IMG/VR virus record: IMGVR_UViG_3300037585_001448
Coordinates: 29,141-93,140 of that record
Strand: one strand, 5' to 3'
Source of the DNA: a virus
DNA length: 64,000 bases
The notes below the pieces were generated by a model that worked only from the letters and a program-made list of their open reading frames with translations, had not been told where the DNA came from and did not search any database. Made by a program: the position numbers and the translations under genes. Below are positions 56,908 through 64,000 of the stretch, one piece after another (within the stretch, counting starts at the first letter, position 1; every line of letters begins with the position of its first letter).

Positions 56908-59900
56908 TTATTCGACCTCTTCGATGGTGAGTCGGTACCACCCGGCATTTGCGTTGTTGTAGACGGAGGCACGCACCACATAGTCGCCCGCAGCCTGATT
57001 CGTGCGTTCGATGCGGCTGTCCCACTGATCGCTCACGTTGTCGATCACCGGGACGCCATCAGAGCAAGCGCCCCCGGTGTCGCAGTAGGTGATCGTCGGG
57101 GTTTCGTCCACATCCACGGCGGTACTCGGCGGGCTGATGCAAGCCGAGTTTGGTGAGCAGTCTCGCCCACCGTCATCGTCTAGTTCGATGAGGGTGCCAA
57201 CCGTGATCTGGCTTTGGTCTGCCGAATGGTCTCCCTCGTCAGAGTCCGTGTCGTAGTTCAGATAGATGTACGGGTCGGCAGCCTCGTTGTTCGTATTGAA
57301 CTGGGCACGGGTCAGGTTTGTTTCAGCGTCGATACGGATGCTCGTGGGTTCGTCCAGAGTGAACTGGATGTAGTCATAGTTGGTGCGGCTAGTAGACGAG
57401 ACGATGCACCAGTCGCCCATGCCCCTCCAACCACCCTCAGCGCAGCCTTCCTCAGTACCTACGGTTGCTGTCGTCGTGGACGCTTCCGTGTAGGGGTCTC
57501 CGACCGTGACCGTTGTCGCTTCGGGACTCCAACCGCGCACCGTTGAGCAACCCGCCTGTACCCCGTCAGAGAACGTGCAGGTCGTCATGTCCGACCCGGT
57601 GCGCCCCACGGCAGTCGTCGTGTCAACGAACGTATTGGTGACCGTCGTGGCAGTCGTGGTGTCCAGATGCCAGTGCCCGTCGTTGCTGTTGTGGGTCAGG
57701 ATTCCTGACTCGCTGGTCGTGGTCGCGGTTCCGGTCTGGGCGGTAACGGTGTTCGTGGAGATCGTCTCAGACAAGGGAGTGTCCGAGTAGGTGTAGGTAA
57801 TCGTCGGGACATGGACCGGTGCCACATACACCTCCACTATTCCTTGCTCAACTACGAAGTCGGGCAGCACCTCACCCGCGACATCGGCGTCAACGTCCCC
57901 TGCTTCTACGGCCACGACAACCGCGGCCCACCCGGTGAACCCCACCGGGACTACGCCCCAGTCGTCGTAGTAGGTCGGATCGTTCGCTGCGTCGTAGTCG
58001 TCCCATGTGCCGAAACCAGCAGGTGGATCTTCACAGGCTGATGTGCCCCTGCACTCAGCGAACCGATCCCATGATGGAACGGTCGTGGTTGGCGGCGGTG
58101 GCAGGGTCGTCGGCGGCGGCGGCACCGTGGTTGTGGGAGGCGGCACCGTGGTCGTCGGAGGCGGCTCGGTCGTTGTCGGCGGCGGGGCGGTAGTTGTGGG
58201 AGCGGGCGGCTCGGTTGTCGTAGGCGGTGGAGCAGCCGTGGTGGTCGGCGGCGCAACTGTAGTTGTCGGTGGTGGGGTCGTCGTCGTCGGTGGGGCCTGT
58301 GTCGTAGTCGGTGGGGGAAGAGTCGTCGGAGGGGCAACGGTCGTCGTCGGTGGCGGGAGGGTTGTCGGAGGGGCAGCCGTCGTTGTCGGCGGCGGGAGAG
58401 TCGTCGGAGGCGACGGCTCATCTATCACCTCAGGCTGAAGGTCTGGTTCCCAAGCGGCAACCACCACCCGGTCGTCTGCCTGTTCTTCGATGAACACCTC
58501 AGTCCAACCCTGAGGCTCCTCGTCCCACCACTCCTCCTCCTCAACAACGGCGAACGTCTCCACCACGGCTTCGGCCTGTTCCTCAAACCACTCGTCGTCG
58601 TAGTCAACCTCGTCCCACTGTTCGTCTTCCCAGTAGTCGTCTTCGACTATGAGCATTTCGGCGAGATCAGGGGCGTCGTCAAACTCGGCGGGAGGTTCCC
58701 ACTCGTTACGTTCTTCGATCTCTTCGACATACGACTCGCCTAGCACTTCTTCCACGCGGTCTTCGGCTACCGCTTGAAAGTATTCGGCGTCCGACGCAAC
58801 CCACGCTTCGACCTCTTCTTCCTGCTGGTCGATCACTCCGGTGTCTTCATCGAAGGTGAGTTCCAACACGACAGGTGCTTCCGGCACCGGAGGTGTGGTG
58901 GGTTCCGGCGCTGCCGGGTCGGTGGGCACCGTCGGGGCCGGGGCGTCCACTTGGTAGGCGGTCATGTCTACTTCGACTGCCGCTAACTCCACTCCAGCGT
59001 TGTCGGCTATGGCGATGGACAGCACCGAAGGCTGTTCAACCACAACCGGTTCGTCTGGGGTTGGTTCCCCGGCTGGCGGCTCAACGGGGGGAGCCGCGAC
59101 GAACTGGACGGCGACCTGTTGGCCCTGCTCTATCTCTATCTCAATCTCAAGGGCGTCCACCGCAATCGCGACAGTTGCTTCTTCGATGTCGGCAACCGCG
59201 ACGGCTTCCTCGGAGAACTGAATCAGCGACGTTGATTCACGCTCCGGTTCCGGTTCGCCCGGTACCACCGGTTCAGGTTCAGGCTCCGGTTCGGTGGGAA
59301 CTTCCGCTTCGATCTGGACAGATCGCTCGTCGTCAAGGATGAGAAGCGAGAACGCCTGCGTGGTATCTTCGTCGGGTTCCTGCTCCAGCGGGGCTTCGGT
59401 ACTTGAGGGGCTACTTGGGCGGCTTGGTTCGACCTCCGCTGGCGCGGGAACGTCAATAACGTCAACGTCGGCGGTGAAGTCTTCAACACCCGGCGGTAGG
59501 AACACCAGCACCGGATCAGCGGTGCTTGGCCCTGAGATCAGGTACCGGTACGTCGCCCCTTCGATCTCGTTGACGAACGTCCCGTCGTAGTAGCCGAGCC
59601 GGTCACCGTCCTCGGTTTCGACCTGAATGGACATCTGCTTGTCGCCTGATGCGGCGACGGTGAGCATCGTTCCGGCTTCCTTGTCTTCGGTAGGGCAGAA
59701 CCCGCATGTGAATGGTCCTGACCGTGAGGTCATCGGGGTCAACTCCATCGTTCCTGCGCCACCACCCCACGCCTCAGACGCTTCGGTCGGGTTGGTTGCT
59801 GCTAGGGCGTAGGCCCAACCGTTCTCGTCTACGTCGATCCACCGATCCGAGGTCGGCCAGTTGGAGTCGTAGATGTAGATGCGCCACCGGTCGCCGTCAG

Positions 59901-60654
59901 TGGTGACCTTGTATGGGGTGACCGCGTGGCCTCCGTGCTCCGAGTAGATGCCGACGGTGTAGCCAACAGTTGGTTCCCCGGCTTCGGCTGCTGCGAAGTC
60001 TTCGTACAGGATGCGAGCCAGCGCCAGCGGGGACAGTTCAAGGAACACTGACGCCTGCTCCTGTACCTCGGTGGCGAACTGGGTGACGTACCAGTAGGCG
60101 ATCTCCGACAGGAGCGCCGGGTCGGTCTTGACCAGAGCGGCAACCTCTTCGACGTTCTGGAACGACGACAGGGTGGCTGGGTCGTTGGCGAGTCGTAGCG
60201 ACAGGACGGTGAGACCTTCACACAGGCCACCGCGCATCGACCGGTTGGCCTGCTGGATCAACTGGAGGATCACCGGGTACGGCGTACATTCGTTGTCCAC
60301 CACGCTGGAACAGACCTGCGTGTCGCCGTAGAAGCGGCGGGCCATGTTGACGGTCAGTTCGGCGGGTGCTTCGCCGCCTCCGAAGTTCTCAAATGAGAAG
60401 CCGTCCCGGTCTGGGGTGTACCGCAGCGACGCCCCCACCGCTGTGGCTTCCGGGGTCGGCTCGGCAACCGTCGGCGTAGTCGAAAGCGGGGTGTCCGCGG
60501 GCACCGCTGGGACGCTGGTTGTTGAAGTGCCCTGAGCCGGTTCTGGAGCGGTCGTAGTAGCCGCCTGAGGGGTCTCAGCAGGGGTAGCGGCTTTCCCCCC
60601 GCAGGAGGCTGCCAGAAGCGCCGTAAGGACGGCTAGCCATAGACGCCGGGTCAA
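56908..60654 (-). CDS. Giant secreted lipoprotein with papain-like triad and Thr/Pro linker
   Basis: 1,248 residues. Signal sequence with LLAASCGG (Cys18), then a Thr/Pro/Ala linker. Residues 100-300 resemble a papain-like cysteine peptidase: Cys145 in RGGLCEGLT, His243 in HGGHAVTPYKV, Asp263 or Asn265 in IYDSNWP. A CGFCP pair follows near residue 318. Residues 420-760 are extremely acidic with repeated EVE and EPEPEP, and residues 760-870 are PPTTT repeats. The last 360 residues are beta-rich and end in a GDYVVRASVYNN region like pre-peptidase C-terminal domains. Export to the host surface is likely; the phage role is unknown. Starts within the stop of the upstream gene. Confidence 0.8.
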   Translation of the reverse strand: MTRRLWLAVLTALLAASCGGKAATPAETPQAATTTAPEPAQGTSTTSVPAVPADTPLSTTPTVAEPTPEATAVGASLRYTPDRDGFSFENFGGGEAPAELTVNMARRFYGDTQVCSSVVDNECTPYPVILQLIQQANRSMRGGLCEGLTVLSLRLANDPATLSSFQNVEEVAALVKTDPALLSEIAYWYVTQFATEVQEQASVFLELSPLALARILYEDFAAAEAGEPTVGYTVGIYSEHGGHAVTPYKVTTDGDRWRIYIYDSNWPTSDRWIDVDENGWAYALAATNPTEASEAWGGGAGTMELTPMTSRSGPFTCGFCPTEDKEAGTMLTVAASGDKQMSIQVETEDGDRLGYYDGTFVNEIEGATYRYLISGPSTADPVLVFLPPGVEDFTADVDVIDVPAPAEVEPSRPSSPSSTEAPLEQEPDEDTTQAFSLLILDDERSVQIEAEVPTEPEPEPEPVVPGEPEPERESTSLIQFSEEAVAVADIEEATVAIAVDALEIEIEIEQGQQVAVQFVAAPPVEPPAGEPTPDEPVVVEQPSVLSIAIADNAGVELAAVEVDMTAYQVDAPAPTVPTDPAAPEPTTPPVPEAPVVLELTFDEDTGVIDQQEEEVEAWVASDAEYFQAVAEDRVEEVLGESYVEEIEERNEWEPPAEFDDAPDLAEMLIVEDDYWEDEQWDEVDYDDEWFEEQAEAVVETFAVVEEEEWWDEEPQGWTEVFIEEQADDRVVVAAWEPDLQPEVIDEPSPPTTLPPPTTTAAPPTTLPPPTTTVAPPTTLPPPTTTQAPPTTTTPPPTTTVAPPTTTAAPPPTTTEPPAPTTTAPPPTTTEPPPTTTVPPPTTTVPPPPTTLPPPPTTTVPSWDRFAECRGTSACEDPPAGFGTWDDYDAANDPTYYDDWGVVPVGFTGWAAVVVAVEAGDVDADVAGEVLPDFVVEQGIVEVYVAPVHVPTITYTYSDTPLSETISTNTVTAQTGTATTTSESGILTHNSNDGHWHLDTTTATTVTNTFVDTTTAVGRTGSDMTTCTFSDGVQAGCSTVRGWSPEATTVTVGDPYTEASTTTATVGTEEGCAEGGWRGMGDWCIVSSTSRTNYDYIQFTLDEPTSIRIDAETNLTRAQFNTNNEAADPYIYLNYDTDSDEGDHSADQSQITVGTLIELDDDGGRDCSPNSACISPPSTAVDVDETPTITYCDTGGACSDGVPVIDNVSDQWDSRIERTNQAAGDYVVRASVYNNANAGWYRLTIEEVE
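58081..58403. repeat. PPTTT-coding low-complexity repeat
   Basis: About 320 bp of imperfect repeats, such as GTCGTCGGAGGG and GGTGGTGG on the plus strand, encode PPTTTVAPPTTLPP-type units in the lipoprotein. Codon-level variation among units shows this is an old, selected linker and not a recent expansion. Confidence 0.85.
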
Positions 60655-61091
60655 CGACGGCGACGGGATTGGTACCAGAACAAGAAGCCGACCACCACGA
60701 CCAGAACCGCAGCGACGACGACGACGGTCATGGACCCGCCGGGTGCTCCACTCATGTCGATGGAGAAGTTCTTGGTGCCCCCGCCGAGCAGATCGCCTTC
60801 GGCTTTCATATCGGCGACGGCTTCTTCAAGTTGCGCGACTTGGAACTCCAGTTGGGCTTTGGAGTCAGAGTGGTCGCTGAGGAATCCGAACGCACCTCCG
60901 AAGGTCGCAGGCAACCCGACGATGTACGCGATGTTGTCCTTGATCTTGTCGATCAGGCTGCTGGCGTGTTCAACGCGGGCCGTGATCCCCGGAGGGGGAG
61001 GCGGTGGAAGCGGCGCAGAAGATGTTGCGAAGTGCTCTTCGATGGTTCGCTGGATGCTCCGCAGGGCTTCCGTTGTTTGATCGTTGTCCAT
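60651..61091 (-). CDS. Two-span membrane protein of lysis region, 146 aa
   Basis: Contains a Pro run (PLPPPPPPG), a hydrophobic segment at about 53-71 (NIAYIVGLPATFGGAFGFL), a charged coiled coil (QVAQLEEAVADMKAEGD) and a second hydrophobic segment at 121-140 (MTVVVVAAVLVVVVGFLFWY) followed by QSRRRR. It lies directly after the r1t-type holin and may be an antiholin or second holin. Confidence 0.78.
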   Translation of the reverse strand: MDNDQTTEALRSIQRTIEEHFATSSAPLPPPPPPGITARVEHASSLIDKIKDNIAYIVGLPATFGGAFGFLSDHSDSKAQLEFQVAQLEEAVADMKAEGDLLGGGTKNFSIDMSGAPGGSMTVVVVAAVLVVVVGFLFWYQSRRRR

Positions 61092-61148
61092 CGTGGCTCC
61101 ATCCGGCCACGACGGGCACTACATCTGCTGGTACTTAGTGGTCGTGCA

Positions 61149-61406
61149 TTAGTCTTCTGGCAACTCTGCCGGGTCTGCTGAGGTCTTGACTAGCGAACCG
61201 CTAGCATCCCCAAACGGAAGGATGCTCGCAGCATACGACTTGAGAATCGACAGCGCAGCCGGAGCCGCGGAAACCGCGATCATTTTCATCGTGGACAGGT
61301 CAAGGTCAGCCATCCCAGACGCCGCTATCAGCCCGGCGGCACACTGAAAATACGTGGACAACGCCCTCTCACAAACGTCGAAAAGTTGGGAGCGGTCTAG
61401 TTTCAT
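61149..61406 (-). CDS. Holin (r1t-type)
   Basis: 85 residues. CERALSTYFQCAAGLIAASG is followed by DLSTMKMIAVSAAPAALSILKSYAAS, the two-segment pattern of the r1t-like holin family common in actinobacteriophages. Acidic C-terminus (SADPAELPED). It would form the lysis pore and set lysis time. Start overlaps the peptidoglycan-binding gene stop. Confidence 0.85.
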   Translation of the reverse strand: MKLDRSQLFDVCERALSTYFQCAAGLIAASGMADLDLSTMKMIAVSAAPAALSILKSYAASILPFGDASGSLVKTSADPAELPED

Positions 61407-61771
61407 GTGGTCACCGACGGCTTCTTCGCTGCGGGCTTCTTAGCCGCAGGCTTCTTCGCGGGGGCCTTCTTCGCGGCAGGCTTCTCAACCTCCGGCTCAG
61501 GTTCCTTCTCGGCAGCCTTCGCCTTCGGCTTGGCCGCTGCTGGGTGCGCTGCCTTGGCTAACGCCTCCCAAGTCACCGGACCGACGTTCCCGTCGGCAGC
61601 AAGGTGCTTCGCGTTCTGGAAGTCCACAACAGCACGCTGCGTACCAAGAGCAAACCGACCATCGACCAGCATCGGGTACCCAAGGTCACGCAAGGACTCC
61701 TGTAATGCCCTGACATCATGTGTGTTTGTGGCTGTCGTAACCGACAACCAAGATCGTTCGCTCATCATCAC
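61403..61771 (-). CDS. Peptidoglycan-binding protein with Lys/Ala tail
   Basis: About 120 residues; start at one of three adjacent Met codons. Residues 10-75 form a PG_binding_1 fold (DVRALQESLRDLGYPMLVDGRFALGTQRAVVDFQ, then ADGNVGPVTWEALAK). The C-terminus is repeated KKAPAKKPAAKKPAAKKP, a histone H1-like basic tail that may bind teichoic acids, DNA or the cell wall. Sits between endolysin and holin, so it is part of the lysis set. Confidence 0.82.
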   Translation of the reverse strand: MMMSERSWLSVTTATNTHDVRALQESLRDLGYPMLVDGRFALGTQRAVVDFQNAKHLAADGNVGPVTWEALAKAAHPAAAKPKAKAAEKEPEPEVEKPAAKKAPAKKPAAKKPAAKKPSVTT

Positions 61772-61773
61772 TC

Positions 61774-62514
61774 CTAACTGGTGAACAGGGCGTCGAACGT
61801 CTTGACATCAACGACGCCTGTGGCGGTCAACCCTTCCTTCTTCTGGAAAGACCGAACGCCTGTTTGTGTCTTCCTACCGTAGATCCCGTCGGCAGCGCCG
61901 ACACGGATGCCCTTGTTGCCAAGCAACGTCTGGACAGTCTTGACTGCTGCGCCCCGCGACCCGCGCTTCAACGGTGTTGAAATCACCGTCTGGCGTTGCG
62001 CGTGGATTGCCGCGGCGATTCCCTTCCAGTCCATCTTGTGCTTGGGTGCGTCGTGGCGTTCGTAGGGTTCGCCGGTCAGGGCCGGAGCCGGGAACCAGTC
62101 GGTGGACTTGCGTGGCTGGTGATGCCACCATTCGCTAGCCACCGTTGGTCGGCATCCGAACTCTGTGGCGATCTTGTTGATGTCAGGCTTCGGGAGTTTC
62201 TTGTCCAACTGTTGGAGATCAACGGCGTAGCACCAGCCGTCCAACTGCTGTTGATGCCAACTTCCCCGCCAGATCCCGAGGCCATCCAAAGCCTTCTCAC
62301 CAAACCGACGGTCAGGGTTGGCCGCAAGTATCTTGGACCGACCCGACTTGTACCGGTCATAGAAATACTTCTGGTCGGCGTAGGACCGGCACCCCGACGA
62401 CACAGCCACCCGACCCTCAATACGGGAATCAGAGAAGAACGCCTCAAGGCGCTGAACAAACTTCGGGTGCAACAAATCCACCCGAACGGTGCTCTTCGTG
62501 GTTGGAATGTCCAT
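61774..62514 (-). CDS. Endolysin: D-Ala-D-Ala carboxypeptidase plus cell-wall binding
   Basis: 246 residues. Residues 35-140 match the M15/VanY peptidase fold: SSGCRSYADQ at 39-48, His87 and Asp99 in the WHQQQLDGWCYAVDL segment, and SEWWHHQ at 127-133. Residues 175-246 are a peptidoglycan-binding repeat (GSRGAAVKTVQTLLGNKG, GIYGRKTQTGVRSFQKKEG). It cuts the peptide part of host peptidoglycan at lysis. Neighbouring holin supports this. No signal peptide, so export depends on the holin. Confidence 0.88.
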   Translation of the reverse strand: MDIPTTKSTVRVDLLHPKFVQRLEAFFSDSRIEGRVAVSSGCRSYADQKYFYDRYKSGRSKILAANPDRRFGEKALDGLGIWRGSWHQQQLDGWCYAVDLQQLDKKLPKPDINKIATEFGCRPTVASEWWHHQPRKSTDWFPAPALTGEPYERHDAPKHKMDWKGIAAAIHAQRQTVISTPLKRGSRGAAVKTVQTLLGNKGIRVGAADGIYGRKTQTGVRSFQKKEGLTATGVVDVKTFDALFTS

Positions 62515-62822
62515 CAGTCGGCGTCAAGAAACTGGACGGTGGACTCAAGAAACGTATAGACCTCGCTCATCGGCATGTTCAACTGCTGAATCGAAGCGCA
62601 AATCCCGTTGGCTTCCATGATGGCTTCCAACGGAGGGTTCACCCACTGAGGCTTGTCAGGATTCGGGTTGACATAGCCGGGATTGAAATGGGCGGTGATC
62701 TCATCAGCGACCGCCTGAGCCTCAGCCTCCGTAGCGTAAGGGCCGACAGCCGTCGTCGCCAGCAACTTGCCGGGATGCGGGTTGTGCGTAAGCACGCAGT
62801 AGATCATCGTGGCAGATGGCAT
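62514..62822 (-). CDS. Hypothetical protein, 102 aa
   Basis: Contains MIYCVLTHNPHPGKLLATTAVGPYATEAEAQAVADEI, a short alpha/beta unit, then NPDKPQWVNPP and a helix to FLESTVQFLDAD. Its stop overlaps the endolysin start. No family recognised. Confidence 0.75.
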   Translation of the reverse strand: MPSATMIYCVLTHNPHPGKLLATTAVGPYATEAEAQAVADEITAHFNPGYVNPNPDKPQWVNPPLEAIMEANGICASIQQLNMPMSEVYTFLESTVQFLDAD

Positions 62823-62849
62823 GTCAGTCTCCTGTCGGTGTCTCTGTCC

Positions 62850-63200
62850 TTAGGTGAACACTGAGGCGGCTAGAAGAAGCGTTGCCGTGTCAACCACGAC
62901 ATTCACGGTCACCGTGCCACTCGTTCCACCACCCGAGATAGCCGTACCCGCCGTCACCCCGGTGATGTCGCCGAGCGAAACGATGTCCGAGATCAAAGCC
63001 TTCTTCGTCGTGTTGTCGGTGACATCCTCAATGGCGACGTAATCCGTCGCAACGGCGGTCGCCGAAGTCAGTTCGTTGACATCCATCGCCAACGAAACTG
63101 CGCCTGCGGACCCTCCACCGGACAGGCCGTCCCCGGCTACGACGGAGGTGATGTCTCCGGTCGGTACCTGATCGACCCTCTGGTTGATGCGCCCGCCCAT
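62850..63200 (-). CDS. Tail fibre protein with GDIT repeats (copy B)
   Basis: 116 residues, paralogue of 6816-7199. Starts MGGRINQRVDQVPTGDITSVVAGDGLSGGG and has a second GDITGVTAGTAISGGGTSG repeat near residue 77. It ends VDTATLLLAASVF, like copy A's VETATLLLAGQVY. Middle segment (YVAIEDVTDNTTKKALISDI) matches the long-form fibre at 11284-12045, so it mixes features of both. Confidence 0.8.
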   Translation of the reverse strand: MGGRINQRVDQVPTGDITSVVAGDGLSGGGSAGAVSLAMDVNELTSATAVATDYVAIEDVTDNTTKKALISDIVSLGDITGVTAGTAISGGGTSGTVTVNVVVDTATLLLAASVFT

Positions 63201-63209
63201 GTCAGCCTC

Positions 63210-63500
63210 CTAGCCGAAATACGTTACGAAGATTGTGCTGTCCGACGACCCGGTACGAATGAACTTGATGTCAGCCATACTGTTGAATACCTCCAAAACT
63301 GAGTACGGGTTCAGATAGTGACCCACACTCGCGGTCGGGGTACCCCAACGGACACGGATCGGTTCCGCACCGTTCGTAATCAGTCCCGTCAACGCCCCCG
63401 AAGCGACCGACGCCAAAGGGACAGCGGTGCTGGACACGACAAGTTGCTCATCGCCTTTCAGCACCCCGTAAGCGGACGCTGCTGCTTTCTGCATACTCAT
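63210..63500 (-). CDS. Fibre-module protein (copy B), 96 aa
   Basis: Paralogue of 7202-7495: shared IRVRWGTPTASVGHYLNPYS and STIFVTYFG, while the N-terminal thirty residues diverge (MSMQKAAASAYGVLKGDEQL). Ends 9 nt above the copy-B GDIT gene. The divergence shows that copy A and copy B are not a recent duplicate in this part. Confidence 0.8.
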   Translation of the reverse strand: MSMQKAAASAYGVLKGDEQLVVSSTAVPLASVASGALTGLITNGAEPIRVRWGTPTASVGHYLNPYSVLEVFNSMADIKFIRTGSSDSTIFVTYFG

Positions 63501-63501
63501 G

Positions 63502-63906
63502 TCAGACCCCCGGTCCCGGATAGCCAGCGTTCTGCTCGGCTGCCGTTCGTGCTGCCTCGCCTGCTGCCGGGCCTGACCCGTCCTTCGCTACTTCGGCGTC
63601 GTATGCGGCCTGCCCGATGCGGGTGATGGGCGGCGACTTCGGCCAGACGACGTTGCTGTTCCGCAACCCGCTAGTAGCCAGCAGGTCACGCAACTCCTCC
63701 CGGTACGTCTGCCAGTCGGCCAGCGAGTCGGAGCCGAGCGGGAAGTCTGCGACCTGTGTCCGGTCGGTGCGGTCAAGGAAACCGTTGCGCCGGTTACGGA
63801 TCGGCGACAGGTCCAGATCAAACGCCTCAGCCTGTGCGTCCTGCGCTGCTTCTTCTTCTGCCGTCAGGTCTGAATAGACCCCGTTGACAACCTTCTGTCT
63901 AGCCAT
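63502..63906 (-). CDS. XkdW/tail-assembly-chaperone-like fibre protein (copy B)
   Basis: 134 residues. First eleven residues are identical to copy A (MARQKVVNGVY), then similar acidic and RNGFLDRTDRTQ segments, YREELRDLLATSG, and an added C-terminus (ATSGLRNSNVVWPKSPP and an Ala/Glu-rich end). Paralogue of 7979-8305, with larger differences after the start region. Confidence 0.75.
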   Translation of the reverse strand: MARQKVVNGVYSDLTAEEEAAQDAQAEAFDLDLSPIRNRRNGFLDRTDRTQVADFPLGSDSLADWQTYREELRDLLATSGLRNSNVVWPKSPPITRIGQAAYDAEVAKDGSGPAAGEAARTAAEQNAGYPGPGV

Positions 63907-64000
63907 TTCTATGCTCCTGTTACTCCGTAGAGGGTGAACGATGAATACTGCATCAGGTCGCCGTTTTGCGGGTCGATAGTGATTGAGGTGATCGCAGCGG
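63902..64000. repeat. 99-bp exact repeat, copy B (pairs with 8301-8399)
   Basis: Identical to 8301-8399 and reaching the window edge, so the true length is unknown. It covers the start codon of the copy-B XkdW-like gene and the 3' end of the next gene. Confidence 0.95.
63909..64000 (-). CDS. Tail fibre/appendage protein (LYG family), 5' part beyond window
   Basis: The last 92 nt encode the final 29 residues and stop of a protein identical here to the end of 8308-8838 (ITIDPQNGDLMQY, FTLYGVTGA). The rest lies beyond the window, so it is either a second copy of that gene or a wrapped repeat. Confidence 0.75.
   Translation of the reverse strand, partial: AAITSITIDPQNGDLMQYSSFTLYGVTGA

Noticed and set aside
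1-64000. A closed circular genome
   Set aside because: The right end matches 8301-8399 and not position 1, and the frames at the two ends belong to different genes.
1-64000. Prophage or lysogeny module
   Set aside because: No integrase, excisionase, attachment-like repeat or CI-type repressor was found; the winged-helix protein at 46812 is the only regulator-like gene.

Overview
The window is a 64 kb piece of a double-stranded DNA tailed phage genome. It is a siphovirus, shown by a 1,397-residue tape measure protein, tail tube proteins and a frameshifted tail chaperone pair. Coding is nearly gapless, with many 1-4 nt start/stop overlaps (ATGA, GTGA, TAATG). I see no integrase, repressor, rRNA or tRNA. 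The sequence is GC-rich and uses GTG starts often. Small phage families seen here (DUF2786, r1t-type holin) and long Thr/Pro linkers in secreted proteins point to an actinobacterial host, perhaps Acidimicrobiia-like; the host is an inference. Both ends cut genes, so the genome is longer than the window.

Layout. Almost everything is on the minus strand and is read from high to low coordinates. At 63.9-62.5 kb lies a second copy of a tail-fibre module, whose outer edge repeats 8.3-8.4 kb exactly. At 62.5-56 kb lie endolysin, peptidoglycan-binding protein, holin, a second membrane protein, a 1,248-residue secreted lipoprotein with a papain-like triad, and a thermonuclease. At 52.9-55.9 kb a plus-strand block of small early-type genes includes an ADP-ribosyltransferase-like protein. 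At 52.9-37 kb (minus) lie the large terminase, endonuclease VII, an ERF recombinase, a helix-turn-helix replication protein and helicase-loader candidate, a secreted lytic transglycosylase, HNH endonuclease, HD phosphohydrolase, DNA methyltransferase, the small terminase and SSB, among many small zinc-ribbon proteins.

From 36.6 to 17.5 kb is the head and neck operon: DUF935-type (Mu gp29-like) portal, a 1,896-residue MuF-type polyvalent protein, small accessory genes, XkdF-like protease, scaffold candidate, decoration protein, major capsid, connectors, two tandem tail tube proteins and chaperones G/GT. From 17.5 to 1 are tape measure, distal tail protein, a long series of tail fibre proteins including a glycine-rich one, and two very large virion proteins, the last running off the left edge.

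Most notable are: (1) the MuF protein, which carries an apparent RelA/SpoT-like domain, two zeta-toxin-like kinase domains and two ADP-ribosyltransferase-like domains in one chain, with two small oppositely oriented genes against its 3' end that could be immunity or antitoxin genes; (2) seven near-identical promoters (TTGCAY, usually 17 bp spacer, TAyrmT) that place the first base of a GTG/ATG at the expected transcript start, four of them followed by an in-frame second start whose Shine-Dalgarno is itself coding sequence; (3) a phage-encoded SpoT/MESH1-like HD hydrolase that could act on the same alarmones as the MuF RelA-like domain.
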